Source of the DNA: Terribium retamae
GTDB lineage: Bacteria; Pseudomonadota; Alphaproteobacteria; Rhizobiales; Rhizobiaceae
Direction of reading: 5' to 3'
Assembly (NCBI RefSeq): GCF_022347545.1
Contig: NZ_JAKREW010000025.1
Location: 1-64,000 of the forward strand
DNA length: 64,000 nt
Shown here: positions 34,158 through 42,932 of the stretch, piece by piece
Numbering within the stretch: the first letter of the stretch is position 1
Layout of the letters: every line of letters begins with the position of its first letter
The notes under the pieces: generated by a model
What the model saw: the letters and a program-made list of their open reading frames with translations, nothing else
Database searches by the model: none
Told to the model about the DNA's origin: nothing
Translations under genes and position numbers: made by a program

Positions 34158-35663
34158 ATGAGCAAGAGTTCGGACGGGCGCACCGCCGGCGTCACATACC
34201 AGACGGTGGACCAGAGTTATTTCGAGCAACGCCAGCTGCAAAGGCATGCTGGGTTGTTCTCGCTCTGGATGATGGGCGTTGGCGCCGTCATCGCCGGCGA
34301 ATATTCGGGCTGGAACATCGGCTTCTCACAAGGAGGTTTCGGCGGCCTGCTGCTCGCGGCGCTGATCATCGGCTTCATGTATATCTGCCTTTGCTGTTCC
34401 ATCGGTGAGATGAGTGCCGCGCTGCCGCATACGGGTGGTGCCTATTCCTTTTCGCGCACGGCGCTGGGTCCGTGGGGTGGCTTCACCACTGGCCTTGCCG
34501 AGAACATCGAGTTCGTGCTGGCGCCTGCTGCCAACATGTTCTTCATGAGCTCTTATCTCGCAGCCATATTCGGCACGCCGGAAAGCGCGCTGCCGCTGTG
34601 GTGGGTCGGCGGTTACGTTGTCATGTTGGGCCTGTCGCTGCGCGGCCTCGAACTTTCGATGCGGGTCGTCATTTATGTGACCGTCGCGGCGATCGCCGTG
34701 CTCCTATTCTTCTTCATCGTCGCCATCCCGCATCTGGACTTCACCCGCTACGCACTCAACATCGCGGCCGGCCCACAGGGGTCGACGCTGCTGCCGGAAG
34801 GCAATGGCGAATGGCTGCCCTTCGGCTTCACCGGCGTGATGCTGTCGCTGCCTTTCGCGGTCTACATGTTCCTGGCCGTCGAACAACTGCCGCTCACCGC
34901 CGAGGAGGCGAAGAACCCGACGCGTGACATGCCGCGAGCGCTGATCCTGTCGATCCTGACGCTGGCGGCGCTGGCGCTCGGCGTGCTGTTCTTCAGCGCT
35001 TCCATTCCGCAAGGCGCCCATGCCATGGGCTCGTCTGGCGAACCGCTGCTCGACGGCTTCCGTATCATTTTCGGTGACGGCTGGGCGAAGCTTCTGGCCT
35101 CGGTGGCGGTTCTGGGGCTCGCCGCTTCCTTCTTTGCCGGCTCCTTTGCCTCGGGCCGCAATATCTATTCGCTGTCGCGTGCCGGCTATCTGCCGACCGC
35201 GCTGTCGGTGACCAATGCCCGCACCAAGACGCCCAACATCGCGCTTGCCGCGGGTTCGGCTCTCGCCCTGTTCATGCTGCTGCTTGTCTGGTTCCTGGGG
35301 GGCCGGCACAATGTCGCTTTCATGGGCGGGTTCCTGGTCTCGATGATCGTCTTTGCGGGCATGGTCTCCTATGTGATGCAGAGCATTGCTTTCCTGAAGC
35401 TGCGCAAACTCTATGCCGCGATCGAGCGGCCTTTCGTCAGCCCGTTCGGCCGGTTCGGCGCCTACGCCACGATCCTGATCTGCCTGATCACGCTGGGTTA
35501 TCAGTTCTTCGATCCGCTCTATCGCTGGGCGGCGATCGCAGCGGCTGTCTGGTATGCCATTGGCCTCGCCTATTTCGCCTTCTATCGCCGGCACCGCCTG
35601 GTGCTGTCACCTGAAGAGGAGTTTGCCGTGACGGGCGGTATGCGCGGCCAACCAGCGGAATGA
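34158..35663 (+). CDS. APC-superfamily amine/amino acid permease, ethanolamine-permease-like
   Basis: A 501-aa transporter with about twelve hydrophobic segments. The first reads WMMGVGAVIAGEYSGWNIGF, a pattern I associate with ethanolamine-type permeases of the APC superfamily. Segment LPHTGGAYSFSRTALGPWGGF is the general APC motif. ATG 34158 follows GAGGGG; a frame to 34095 is longer without family support. It is probably induced through the divergent LuxR regulator and followed 40 bp later by an SDR gene, so both may serve uptake and oxidation of an amino alcohol or related compound. Specificity is inference. Confidence 0.85.
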   Translation: MSKSSDGRTAGVTYQTVDQSYFEQRQLQRHAGLFSLWMMGVGAVIAGEYSGWNIGFSQGGFGGLLLAALIIGFMYICLCCSIGEMSAALPHTGGAYSFSRTALGPWGGFTTGLAENIEFVLAPAANMFFMSSYLAAIFGTPESALPLWWVGGYVVMLGLSLRGLELSMRVVIYVTVAAIAVLLFFFIVAIPHLDFTRYALNIAAGPQGSTLLPEGNGEWLPFGFTGVMLSLPFAVYMFLAVEQLPLTAEEAKNPTRDMPRALILSILTLAALALGVLFFSASIPQGAHAMGSSGEPLLDGFRIIFGDGWAKLLASVAVLGLAASFFAGSFASGRNIYSLSRAGYLPTALSVTNARTKTPNIALAAGSALALFMLLLVWFLGGRHNVAFMGGFLVSMIVFAGMVSYVMQSIAFLKLRKLYAAIERPFVSPFGRFGAYATILICLITLGYQFFDPLYRWAAIAAAVWYAIGLAYFAFYRRHRLVLSPEEEFAVTGGMRGQPAE

Positions 35664-35703
35664 GACCCGGTAAAACCGGCAAAGCCATAGCAAGGACAAG
35701 AAC

Positions 35704-36471
35704 ATGACTGGAAGACTGCGGGATAAGGTCGCGATCGTCTCGGGCGGCGCGACCGGCATGGGCGGGGCTGCGTCAAAACTGTTCGCTGCCGAGGGAGCGA
35801 GGGTGGCAATCGTCGACCGCAACGCGGAAGCTTCGGCTGCGACGGTCGCAGAGATCGAGGCAGCCGGCGGCAAGGCTACTTATTTCGTGGCTGACGTCTC
35901 CGACGAGGCCGAAGTCCAGGCTGCCGTAAAGGCAGCCGCGGAAACCTTTGGGCCTGCGACGGTCTTGTTCAACCATGCCGGCACCATCGTCATCAAGCCG
36001 TTCCTGGAAACCACCGTGACCGAGTGGGATTGGCTGCACGCCGTCAACGTGCGGTCTATGTTCCTGATGACGCGTGCCGTGCTGCCGGGGATGATCTCGG
36101 CCGGCGGCGGTTCTATCGTCTGTACCTCGTCGATTTCGGCCGTGGCAGCAACACCGATGGAAGTGCTTTACGATACCACGAAAGGCGCCTGCCACATGTT
36201 CGCGCGGGCGATTGCCGTCGAGTTCCGCGACAGGAACATCCGATGCAATGCGGTTTGTCCCGGTTTCGTCCGTACCCCGCACGGCCTGCGCGAGGTGGCG
36301 GAGCTGCAAAACCTCGGCGTCGATGTGTCGGAAGCCGCAATCGCCGCCCAGCAGGGGCGTATCGGCGAACCGGAGGAGGTCGCCAAGGCGGCACTGTTTC
36401 TCGCCAGCGACGAATCGAGCTTCGTCAACGGCGCGCATCTGTTCGTAGACAACGCCTTCACAGCGATATGA
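35704..36471 (+). CDS. Short-chain dehydrogenase/reductase
   Basis: The 255-aa classical SDR has the NAD(P) motif SGGATGMGG at 13-21 and D38 after the second strand (VAIVDRN), which favours NAD. NHAGT stands at 90-94, and the catalytic S143, Y156 and K160 (YDTTK) are present. ATG 35704 follows AAGGACAAG. It is in an operon with the APC permease, so its substrate is likely related to the imported amine, amino alcohol or alcohol. The C-terminal FVNGAHLFVDNAF matches the usual SDR end. Confidence 0.9.
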   Translation: MTGRLRDKVAIVSGGATGMGGAASKLFAAEGARVAIVDRNAEASAATVAEIEAAGGKATYFVADVSDEAEVQAAVKAAAETFGPATVLFNHAGTIVIKPFLETTVTEWDWLHAVNVRSMFLMTRAVLPGMISAGGGSIVCTSSISAVAATPMEVLYDTTKGACHMFARAIAVEFRDRNIRCNAVCPGFVRTPHGLREVAELQNLGVDVSEAAIAAQQGRIGEPEEVAKAALFLASDESSFVNGAHLFVDNAFTAI

Positions 36472-36475
36472 GCAG

Positions 36476-36790
36476 CTAGTCTTCGTCGTCGTCGGGATCG
36501 AGCAGGCGCGTGGCACGCCAGCGCGTCAGCACTTCGTTGGTTTGGTCGACGACGAAGAAACGCGCCGAGTCGCGATCGTAACCCTCCGCCAGCAGCTTTT
36601 CGTAATCGGTATGCTGATGGCGGACATGGGCGATGGTGGCCAGCCACACCGCTATGCCGGGCGGCAAGGTTTTCATATGCACCGCGCCGGCATCGGCGCG
36701 AATACGTTCCATATCCGCATAGGGTGCCAGCGGCAGAAGCGCGGTGAGCGCCTTGGCGATGGCGCGGCGGCGGCCGGTCGGTGCGTTCAT
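36476..36790 (-). CDS. DUF2293-family protein
   Basis: A 104-aa basic protein with an acidic tail (DPDDDED). I recognise it as DUF2293 from RRRAIAKALTALLPLAPYADMERIRADA and RDSARFFVVDQTNEVLTRWR. Function is unknown. Its start overlaps the trmO stop (ATGA at 36787-36790), so it is co-translated with a tRNA-modification enzyme, a hint of a role around RNA. It converges with the SDR gene. Confidence 0.82.
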   Translation of the reverse strand: MNAPTGRRRAIAKALTALLPLAPYADMERIRADAGAVHMKTLPPGIAVWLATIAHVRHQHTDYEKLLAEGYDRDSARFFVVDQTNEVLTRWRATRLLDPDDDED

Positions 36791-37293
36791 TTGTCATTCC
36801 GATCCGGCATAAGCGCATCGGCCAAAGCGTCGACCGATGGAAAGTAGGGCTTGATGTCGATCACCGGTGTACCGTCGAGCGCATCGATGGCATCGAGCTC
36901 CATCCGTCCGGTTTCGACGTCGAACGAAATCAGCCGCACCGAATGCAGGCCGATGGGGTTCGGCCGGGCAGGGGAGCGTAGCGCAAAAACTCCTTTGGCT
37001 TCCGTTGCATGGCGCGGTTTCTGCACAATCAGATTCCGCGGCGCATGATGCATCCAGGTCAACACGTAGATGTGGCTGACGCGCTGAAGGCCTGCGAGAC
37101 CGGGTCGGTAGGGCTGATCGATCAAAAGCGAGGCCGGCTGGCCGGTCTCGCGTGCGGCGCGCATATTCTTGGGGCAGTTCTCGCGCTCCTTCCAAGGCGA
37201 GAGGACGCGGCCAATGAAGACGATAGGACCATCGGGTGGCAACCCGGCCGGATCCTGCTTCAGCACTTCCTCGCCGCCACGCATTTCGAACAT
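36787..37293 (-). CDS. trmO: tRNA (adenine(37)-N6)-methyltransferase TrmO (TsaA/YaeB family)
   Basis: The 168-aa protein matches the TsaA/TrmO family: FIGRVLSPWKERENCPKNMR, then HIYVLTWMHHA, RSPARPNPIGLHSVRL and LDALDGTPVIDIKPYFP-type blocks (I read AIDALDGTPVIDIKPY). TrmO methylates N6 of threonylcarbamoyladenosine at position 37 of certain tRNAs with SAM. It lacks the C-terminal extension of the enterobacterial protein, as is usual for shorter homologues. ATG 37293 is taken. Its gene is divergent from the ArsR-methyltransferase gene. Confidence 0.9.
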   Translation of the reverse strand: MFEMRGGEEVLKQDPAGLPPDGPIVFIGRVLSPWKERENCPKNMRAARETGQPASLLIDQPYRPGLAGLQRVSHIYVLTWMHHAPRNLIVQKPRHATEAKGVFALRSPARPNPIGLHSVRLISFDVETGRMELDAIDALDGTPVIDIKPYFPSVDALADALMPDRNDK

Positions 37294-37371
37294 CGATCAT
37301 TTCCCGCAAAAGGCTGCGCCATTTTCTGGCCGCCGAACGACATTGGCAATTGCGTTGGTTCTGAATTTGAC

Positions 37372-37387
37372 ATAAACATATGTTTAT
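37372..37387. promoter_or_regulatory. 16-bp perfect palindrome, probable operator for the ArsR/metF operon
   Basis: ATAAACATATGTTTAT is a perfect palindrome ending 21 bp before the ATG of the ArsR-methyltransferase gene. AT-rich palindromes of this size are typical ArsR-family operators, and its position over the promoter/leader suggests autoregulation of the regulator-metF operon. Confidence 0.7.
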
Positions 37388-37408
37388 ATCTTTTCGAGGA
37401 ATGCCGCT

Positions 37409-38416
37409 ATGCATGTCGCGCTCGACACGATGGTAGATACATTGAAGGCCGCTGCCGAATCCAGCCGGCTGCGCATTCTGGCGCTGCTGGCGCGTGGCGA
37501 CCTGACCGTTTCCGACCTCACGGAAATCCTCGGCCAGTCGCAGCCACGCGTTTCGCGGCATCTCAAGCTGCTCCTGGAGGCCGGGCTCATCGGTCGCTAC
37601 CAGGAAGGTTCATGGGCGTTCTTCCGTCTCTCGGATTTGGACAATTCACGCGACTTCGTGCTGCGGCTGATTGCCGGGATCCGCGCCGAAGACCCGCAGA
37701 TCGAGCGGGATCTCGAGAGGCTGGCGACAGTGAAACGCAAGCGGCAGGACCGTGCGGCCGAATACTTCTCGACCAACGCGGCAAGCTGGGACGAGATACG
37801 CTCGCTGCACGTGCCGGAACGCGCAGTCGAGGCTGCACTCCTCAAGCTGGTCGGCAAGCGGCCGTTCCAGTCCATGCTGGATCTCGGTACCGGCACTGGG
37901 CGTCTGCTCGAAATCTTTGCGCCGCTCTACCGACGTGGCGTCGGGATCGACATGTCGCGCGAGATGCTGGCGGTGGCGCGTGCCAATCTCGACAAGGCGG
38001 GCGTCGCCCACGCGCAGGTACGCCAGGGTGACATCTTCTCGCCGCCGGTCGAGCGGGATTCCTTCGACCTGATCACCATTCACCAGGTACTGCACTATCT
38101 CGACGATCCGGCACCGGCGATCCGTGCCGCGGCGCGGCTGCTGCGACCCTCGGGACGGCTGATCATTGTCGACTTCGCCGCGCATACGCTGGAATTCCTG
38201 CGCGACGAGCACGCGCACCAGCGCCTCGGCTTTTCCGACAAGCAGATCGCCGACTGGTTTGCCGAGGCCGGGCTCGATCTCGAGGAAAGCCAGGATTTCG
38301 AGCCGCGCGGCGGCTCGGACTCCAAGCTCACCGTCAAGCTGTGGCTTGGACGAGATCGCCGCCTGTTGATCGCCGATCCCAACCCTGAAACCCAATCCGT
38401 GCGGGAAATTGCCTGA
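37409..38416 (+). CDS. ArsR-family regulator fused to a SAM-methyltransferase domain (SahR-like)
   Basis: The 335-aa protein has an ArsR winged helix at about 10-85 (LAAL..SSRLRILALLARGDLTVSDLTEILGQSQPRVSRHLKLL) and a class I methyltransferase domain at about 145-290 with motif I LDLGTGTGR. Fusions of this kind next to methionine-cycle genes are described as SAH-responsive regulators, in which the methyltransferase-like domain senses S-adenosylhomocysteine. ATG 37409 has GAGGA eight bases upstream; ATG 37430 is possible. It overlaps metF by one base (TGATG), and a perfect palindrome lies just upstream. Confidence 0.87.
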   Translation: MHVALDTMVDTLKAAAESSRLRILALLARGDLTVSDLTEILGQSQPRVSRHLKLLLEAGLIGRYQEGSWAFFRLSDLDNSRDFVLRLIAGIRAEDPQIERDLERLATVKRKRQDRAAEYFSTNAASWDEIRSLHVPERAVEAALLKLVGKRPFQSMLDLGTGTGRLLEIFAPLYRRGVGIDMSREMLAVARANLDKAGVAHAQVRQGDIFSPPVERDSFDLITIHQVLHYLDDPAPAIRAAARLLRPSGRLIIVDFAAHTLEFLRDEHAHQRLGFSDKQIADWFAEAGLDLEESQDFEPRGGSDSKLTVKLWLGRDRRLLIADPNPETQSVREIA

Positions 38417-39354
38417 TGAACCAGTTTCGTTTTTCCCGCCGCCCCGACATTGGCGACAAGATCAGGGTTTCGTTCGAGTTCTTCCCGCCGAAGACCGACG
38501 AGATGGAAGCCAGGTTGTGGGAGACGGTGAAGCGGCTGGAGCCGTTGAAGCCGAACTTCGTTTCTGTCACTTACGGTGCTGGCGGTTCGACCCGCGAGCG
38601 TACGGCGCGCACGGTGCGCCGGATCCTCAATGAAACCGGCATTCCGGCGGCGGCCCATCTGACTTGCGTCGGTGCCACGCGCGAAGAGGTGGATGCAGTC
38701 ATCCGCGATTATTTCGCCACCGGCATCAAGCGGTTCGTGGCGCTGCGCGGCGATCCGGCCTCAGGTGTCGGGCAAGCCTACACGCCGCATCCCGGCGGTT
38801 ACCAGAACGGTGCCGAGCTGGTCAGTGGGCTGAAGGCGATCGCCGATTTCGATATCTCCGTCGCCGCCTATCCGGAAAAGCATCCGGAGAGCCCGGACTT
38901 TGCCACGGACATCGAGATGCTGAAGCGCAAGGTGGACAATGGCGCGAAGCGTGCGATCACCCAGTTCTTCTTCGACAACGATCTTTATGAGCGCTATGTC
39001 GAACGGGTACGTCGCGCCGGCATCTATATTCCGATCGTGCCCGGCATCCAGCCGGTGCACAATTTCCGCCAGGTGGCGAATTTCGCCTCACGCGCCGGCG
39101 CCCATGTGCCGGCCTGGCTGGCCGAGCGCTTCGAAGGGCTCGACAACGATCCACAGACGCACATGCTGGTCGCGTCGGCGGTTGCCGCGGAACAGGTGCT
39201 TGATCTCGTGGAGCGGGGCGTTGGCGATTTCCATTTCTACACGATGAATCGTTCCGACCTTGTCTTTGCCATTTGCCATATGATCGGCATCCGCGCGCAT
39301 CAGGCGTCGGAAGTGCCGGTAAGTCAGCCCAATACGGGTTCGGCAGCAGCGTAG
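38416..39354 (+). CDS. metF: 5,10-methylenetetrahydrofolate reductase
   Basis: The 312-aa flavoprotein reduces methylene-THF to methyl-THF for methionine synthesis. Recognised segments are SFEFFPPKTDEMEARLW with the catalytic glutamate (EFFPPK), FVSVTYGAGGSTRERT, HLTCVGATREE, ALRGDPASG, AAYPEKHPESPD and ITQFFFDND, all hallmark MTHFR blocks. Its start overlaps the stop of the ArsR-methyltransferase regulator, implying one transcript and SAH-linked control of methyl-group supply. metH is not in this window. Confidence 0.96.
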   Translation: MNQFRFSRRPDIGDKIRVSFEFFPPKTDEMEARLWETVKRLEPLKPNFVSVTYGAGGSTRERTARTVRRILNETGIPAAAHLTCVGATREEVDAVIRDYFATGIKRFVALRGDPASGVGQAYTPHPGGYQNGAELVSGLKAIADFDISVAAYPEKHPESPDFATDIEMLKRKVDNGAKRAITQFFFDNDLYERYVERVRRAGIYIPIVPGIQPVHNFRQVANFASRAGAHVPAWLAERFEGLDNDPQTHMLVASAVAAEQVLDLVERGVGDFHFYTMNRSDLVFAICHMIGIRAHQASEVPVSQPNTGSAAA

Positions 39355-39378
39355 GTGAAAGGCTGCGCCCGGAGCGGT

Positions 39379-39987
39379 TCAGAGGTCGGCCGGAGCTCTG
39401 CTGACACTCGCATTGCTCTCCGCAAGCGCAATGGCCTGTTCGATGCGATGGCGCCTTACTTCGGGCTGAATGGCGTAGTCGATCCAATGCACGATCAGCG
39501 TCCTCGATGGAGGCGGCAGGCGCTCGAAGTTGCGGTAGGCGACACGATTTTCGTCGAATTCCTTCTGGAGATCGGAAGGCAGCGCGATTGGGGCCGTGCC
39601 GCCTGGCGTGTCCCATTTGCCGGCGCCTCTGGCCCGCCGGATCGCGGCAAGGCCGGCTTCGCGCATGCGGCCGTGATCGATCAGCTTTTCAGCCCGCTCG
39701 CGGTTGATGCGATCCCACAGGCTGTCGGAAGGGCGCGGCCGGAAGATGAGATAGAAGCTGTCATTGTCGCGCTTCGTCGCCTTGTCTTCTGTCCAGCCGT
39801 AGCAAAGCGCCTCTTCAATCGCCTCGTGGAAATGAACACCGGGCGTTTCGCTGGTTTTGTGATGGATGACTAGCTTTACGCCAGTCATCGCGCTGCCATT
39901 CGCTTCCAGCCAATCTCGCCACTCGGTGCGATTGGCTGGGGAAAGGGTTTGCACATCGCTTCGGGTACTGGATTTGTCGATTCGCAT
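39379..39987 (-). CDS. YdeI/OmpD-associated (bacteriocin-protection-like) family protein
   Basis: A 202-aa cytoplasmic protein. The core EWRDWLEANG...GVKLVIHHKTS...HEAIEEALCYGWTEDKATKRDNDSFYLIFRPRPSDSLWDRINRERAEKLI matches the YdeI/OmdA family by its WxxWL, EALCYGW, RxxxSxWxxxN pattern. The C-terminal part has FxRLPPxxRxLxxxWI. The biochemical function is not known; relatives are linked with peptide or bacteriocin protection. ATG 39987 is chosen over a longer frame to 40047. It converges with metF. Confidence 0.82.
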   Translation of the reverse strand: MRIDKSSTRSDVQTLSPANRTEWRDWLEANGSAMTGVKLVIHHKTSETPGVHFHEAIEEALCYGWTEDKATKRDNDSFYLIFRPRPSDSLWDRINRERAEKLIDHGRMREAGLAAIRRARGAGKWDTPGGTAPIALPSDLQKEFDENRVAYRNFERLPPPSRTLIVHWIDYAIQPEVRRHRIEQAIALAESNASVSRAPADL

Positions 39988-40061
39988 CGTTCGTAATCCT
40001 GCCCCCAACGCCCCGGCGACTATAGGGTGCAGCTGGGGCGAATGCAAAAGTCCGGAATAGG

Positions 40062-40087
40062 AAAAGGCCGGGTTTCCCCGGCCTTTT
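40062..40087. terminator. Strong hairpin terminator
   Basis: Eleven-bp perfect stem AAAAGGCCGGG / CCCGGCCTTTT with loop TTTC. Read on the minus strand it ends the small membrane-peptide gene at 40134-40220 with a U-run. Confidence 0.85.
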
Positions 40088-40133
40088 CAATGGTTTGAAC
40101 TATATGGTGCTGTCTTCCCCCGCTTCGGCGGCC

Positions 40134-40220
40134 TTATGGAAGAACGCCCACAATGAGGGCGCCGATAAAAGCAAACGCAGCACAAATCATCAGAGCGTTG
40201 AGTGGCCTCGTAAGTCCCAT
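40134..40220 (-). CDS. Small membrane peptide, 28 aa
   Basis: A short frame reading MGLTRPLNALMICAAFAFIG followed by ALIVGVLP. Residues 8-27 form a single hydrophobic span. On the minus strand an AGGAGG stands seven bases before the ATG, and a strong terminator (40062-40087) follows about 50 bp after the stop, so it has every element of a small transcription unit. The function is unknown; small one-span peptides of this kind are often missed in annotation. Confidence 0.55.
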   Translation of the reverse strand: MGLTRPLNALMICAAFAFIGALIVGVLP

Positions 40221-40515
40221 GACATAGCCTCCTCTCTGGAAAACTATGGACCGAGTCTAGAAGCATTTCGGTCACACACAAGGAGAAAATGTGCTGCAAT
40301 GCGACAAACCTTTAGAAATTCCGACCTCGATCTTGCCGCTATGCCTTGAATTCCTTGGCGAAACGCAGACGTCCCCGCTGTGTATAAATTGTGGCTGAAA
40401 GGTGTCCCGAGACCCTCCGAGAAGCGGACGATCCCGCATTGCAACCGACAAGTCGCCTCAGCGCGAAACCCGTTTGTCGAGTGTGCGTCCGGCTCGGTGT
40501 TTCTTCTCGCTCCGG

Positions 40516-41451
40516 TCAATTTTTGGACAATCTTGGCCGGCGCGAGAAAAGGCGCCCATCAATGGTGACTAGGCCGAGCCCGATCAGCAGCATGCCAAAG
40601 AGCTCGAATGTCTGGATGCGTTCGCCGAGGAAAGCGATGCCGAGCAGAATGGCGCTGACCGGTACGACCAGCGTCACCAGCGAAGCGTTGGTCGCGCCGG
40701 CCGAAGCGACAAGGTTAAAATAGAGGATGTAGGCGAAGGCCGTAGAGACCAATGCAAGCGCGAAGACCGCTGCCCAGACCGGCGTGCTGGCTGACAACAG
40801 GCCGCCGGCGCCCGTCGCCGAAAGGACGACTGGGATCATGATGACGGTCGAGGCGGTCAACTGGCCGGTCGCCAGCACTGGAGGTGGCACACTCTTCAGT
40901 TGCCGGGCAACCATCAGCGCGAAGGCATAGGAAAGCGAAGCACCGATCAGCGCGAATTTCGGCCATACCGGCCCGCCGAGGCCGGCAAGAACGCCAGGAC
41001 CGACCATGGCGGCCGTGCCGGCGATGCCGAGACCGATGCCTGCGAGTTTGTTCCAGGACAGCTTCTCGTCGGCGGTCATGACGTTGGCAACGATCAGCGT
41101 CCAGAACGGCGTCGTTGCGTTCAGCACCGAGGCAATGCCGGCGCCGAGCTCGGTCTGGCCCGCAAAAATCAGCGAAAACGGGATGACGTTGTTGGTGAGC
41201 GCCAACAGGAAGAACAGGCCGACATGCGGCAACGCCAATCGGAACGATGGTCCGCGCAGCAGGAGATAGACGTGCAAGGCCGCCGCCGCGATCGCCACGC
41301 GAAACAGTACCAGTGCCAGCGGGTGCATCTCCGCAACCGCGATGCGGGCGAAGAAGAAGGAGCCGCCCCAGATCGCGCCGAGCAATAAAAGCTGGCCCCA
41401 GTCCCTGAGGCTCATCGGTCCGGTCTGGACGGTTTGGGTAGCGATACTCAT
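40516..41451 (-). CDS. EamA/DMT-family transporter
   Basis: This 311-aa inner-membrane protein has ten hydrophobic segments in two EamA repeats. The first repeat starts WGQLLLLGAIWGGSFFFARIA, and the second contains SLSYAFALMVARQLK and ends in VVPVSAILLGIAFLGERI, the classic DMT exporter pattern. It likely exports a metabolite or amino acid. ATG 41451 (GGGAATCGCT upstream) is chosen; GTG 41484 is an alternative. The 295 bp before the small peptide gene show no further gene. Confidence 0.88.
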   Translation of the reverse strand: MSIATQTVQTGPMSLRDWGQLLLLGAIWGGSFFFARIAVAEMHPLALVLFRVAIAAAALHVYLLLRGPSFRLALPHVGLFFLLALTNNVIPFSLIFAGQTELGAGIASVLNATTPFWTLIVANVMTADEKLSWNKLAGIGLGIAGTAAMVGPGVLAGLGGPVWPKFALIGASLSYAFALMVARQLKSVPPPVLATGQLTASTVIMIPVVLSATGAGGLLSASTPVWAAVFALALVSTAFAYILYFNLVASAGATNASLVTLVVPVSAILLGIAFLGERIQTFELFGMLLIGLGLVTIDGRLFSRRPRLSKN

Positions 41452-41652
41452 AGCGATTCCCGTCCCCAGGGGCTGTTTGGCCACTTTGTGAGACTAGCGA
41501 CTCTCGAGCAGGCCGCCACCCGAATCCTGTCGGGGCACAAAGCTCAGAAAGAGCTGCCAGTCGGTTCGTCGGGCGAAACGAATGGACACGTTCCTGTTTT
41601 CTTTCCCGGCTAGTGAGGTTTAAGTGCGCATACCGAGAAAGGGATTCGCCTC

Positions 41653-42873
41653 ATGCAGCGATTCGAAAATGCCCGCGAGGCAGCCCTCGCTCTCCGTCCA
41701 GACGACCCGGTCTATTGCTTCCGCCCGCAAGTGCTGAAAGCTGACGCGCGCCAATTCATGGACATGTTTCCCGGCAAGACCGCCTATGCGGTGAAGACCA
41801 ATGGTGAGCAGATCGTGTTGAAGGCGCTGGCTGAAGCCGGTGTCACGGCCTTCGACGTGGCATCGCCGGGCGAGTTCGCTGCCGTACGAGCCGTCTCTGC
41901 GGATGCGGAAATGCTCTACATGCATCCGATCAAGGCGCAGTCGGATATCAGGCTAGCGCTGGAAAAATACGGCATCCGCGTCGTCGCCATCGACCATGAG
42001 GACGAGATCACCAAGCTGACGCGCGTGGTGCGCGCACTCGACATCGACCCTGGTGCGATCACCGTTTTCGTGCGCGTGCAAACCAAGGGTCATGCCGCCT
42101 ACGAGCTATCCAAGAAGTTCGGCGCCGGCCCGGCCAATGCGGTGGAACTGGCGGAGCGGCTGGCGCGGACCGGCTACAAGGTCGGGCTGTGTTTCCATGT
42201 CGGCAGCCAGATCGAAGATCCCGATACCTATGAGCGGGCCTTGGCCTCAGCCGACTGGGTGCGCAACCGGCTCTCCTTCGACCTGGCCGGTCTCGATGTC
42301 GGCGGCGGCTTCCCGGCCGAATACGGGCACGATCCCAACCGCAAGCATGTAGAAATGCCGTCGCTTGGCCAGATCATGTCCAGGCTCTCCGGCGATCTCA
42401 AGGAATATGGTTTCGACCAGATGCCCTTGGTTGCAGAACCTGGTCGTGTCATCGTGGCGCGCTGCCTCTCGCTGATCGTGCGCGTGCTTCTGCGCAAGGG
42501 CAGGCGGCTCTACATCAATGACGGCATCTGGGCGTCGTTGTCCGATTCGTGGACCGGCAAGATCACTCTGCCGGCTCGTTTTATTCCCGATCCAGCCATC
42601 CGTTCACGAAACGGCTCGGAAAAGAACATCGTGCCGTTCAAGGTCTGCGGGGCGACTTGCGATTCCGTCGACATCCTGTCGCGACCGTTCTGGTTGCCGG
42701 AAACCGTGGATACGGGCGATTGGATCGAGATCGGCCATATCGGCGCCTATTCGCTTTCGCTCAGGACCCGTTTCAACGGTTTCTACCCCGATACATTCGT
42801 GGAAGTGACGACGCCCTTCGACGAGGGTGACGCGCCGCAGGGCTTTGCCAGCCTGGAGACGATGGCGGATTAG
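41653..42873 (+). CDS. Type III PLP decarboxylase (ornithine/lysine decarboxylase, alanine-racemase fold)
   Basis: The 406-aa enzyme has the PLP lysine K48 in YAVKTN, HVGSQ in the sheet, AEPGR for phosphate binding, and the catalytic cysteine C336 in CGATCDSVD. These are the marks of eukaryotic-type ornithine decarboxylases found in alphaproteobacteria, which make putrescine from ornithine (some also cadaverine from lysine). ATG 41653 follows AAAGGG. It is monocistronic, divergent from the DMT transporter. Confidence 0.9.
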   Translation: MQRFENAREAALALRPDDPVYCFRPQVLKADARQFMDMFPGKTAYAVKTNGEQIVLKALAEAGVTAFDVASPGEFAAVRAVSADAEMLYMHPIKAQSDIRLALEKYGIRVVAIDHEDEITKLTRVVRALDIDPGAITVFVRVQTKGHAAYELSKKFGAGPANAVELAERLARTGYKVGLCFHVGSQIEDPDTYERALASADWVRNRLSFDLAGLDVGGGFPAEYGHDPNRKHVEMPSLGQIMSRLSGDLKEYGFDQMPLVAEPGRVIVARCLSLIVRVLLRKGRRLYINDGIWASLSDSWTGKITLPARFIPDPAIRSRNGSEKNIVPFKVCGATCDSVDILSRPFWLPETVDTGDWIEIGHIGAYSLSLRTRFNGFYPDTFVEVTTPFDEGDAPQGFASLETMAD

Positions 42874-42932
42874 GGCAGTAGGGGAATAAGGCAGTAGGGC
42901 AGGTATCAATTGCCCTGATCTCCAATCCTTTC

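Noticed and set aside
40087..40299. 70-codon minus-strand frame around the small peptide gene
   Set aside because: The 28-aa frame in the same region has a good AGGAGG and a membrane span; the longer frame has an unlikely Cys/Arg-rich product and starts inside nothing recognisable.
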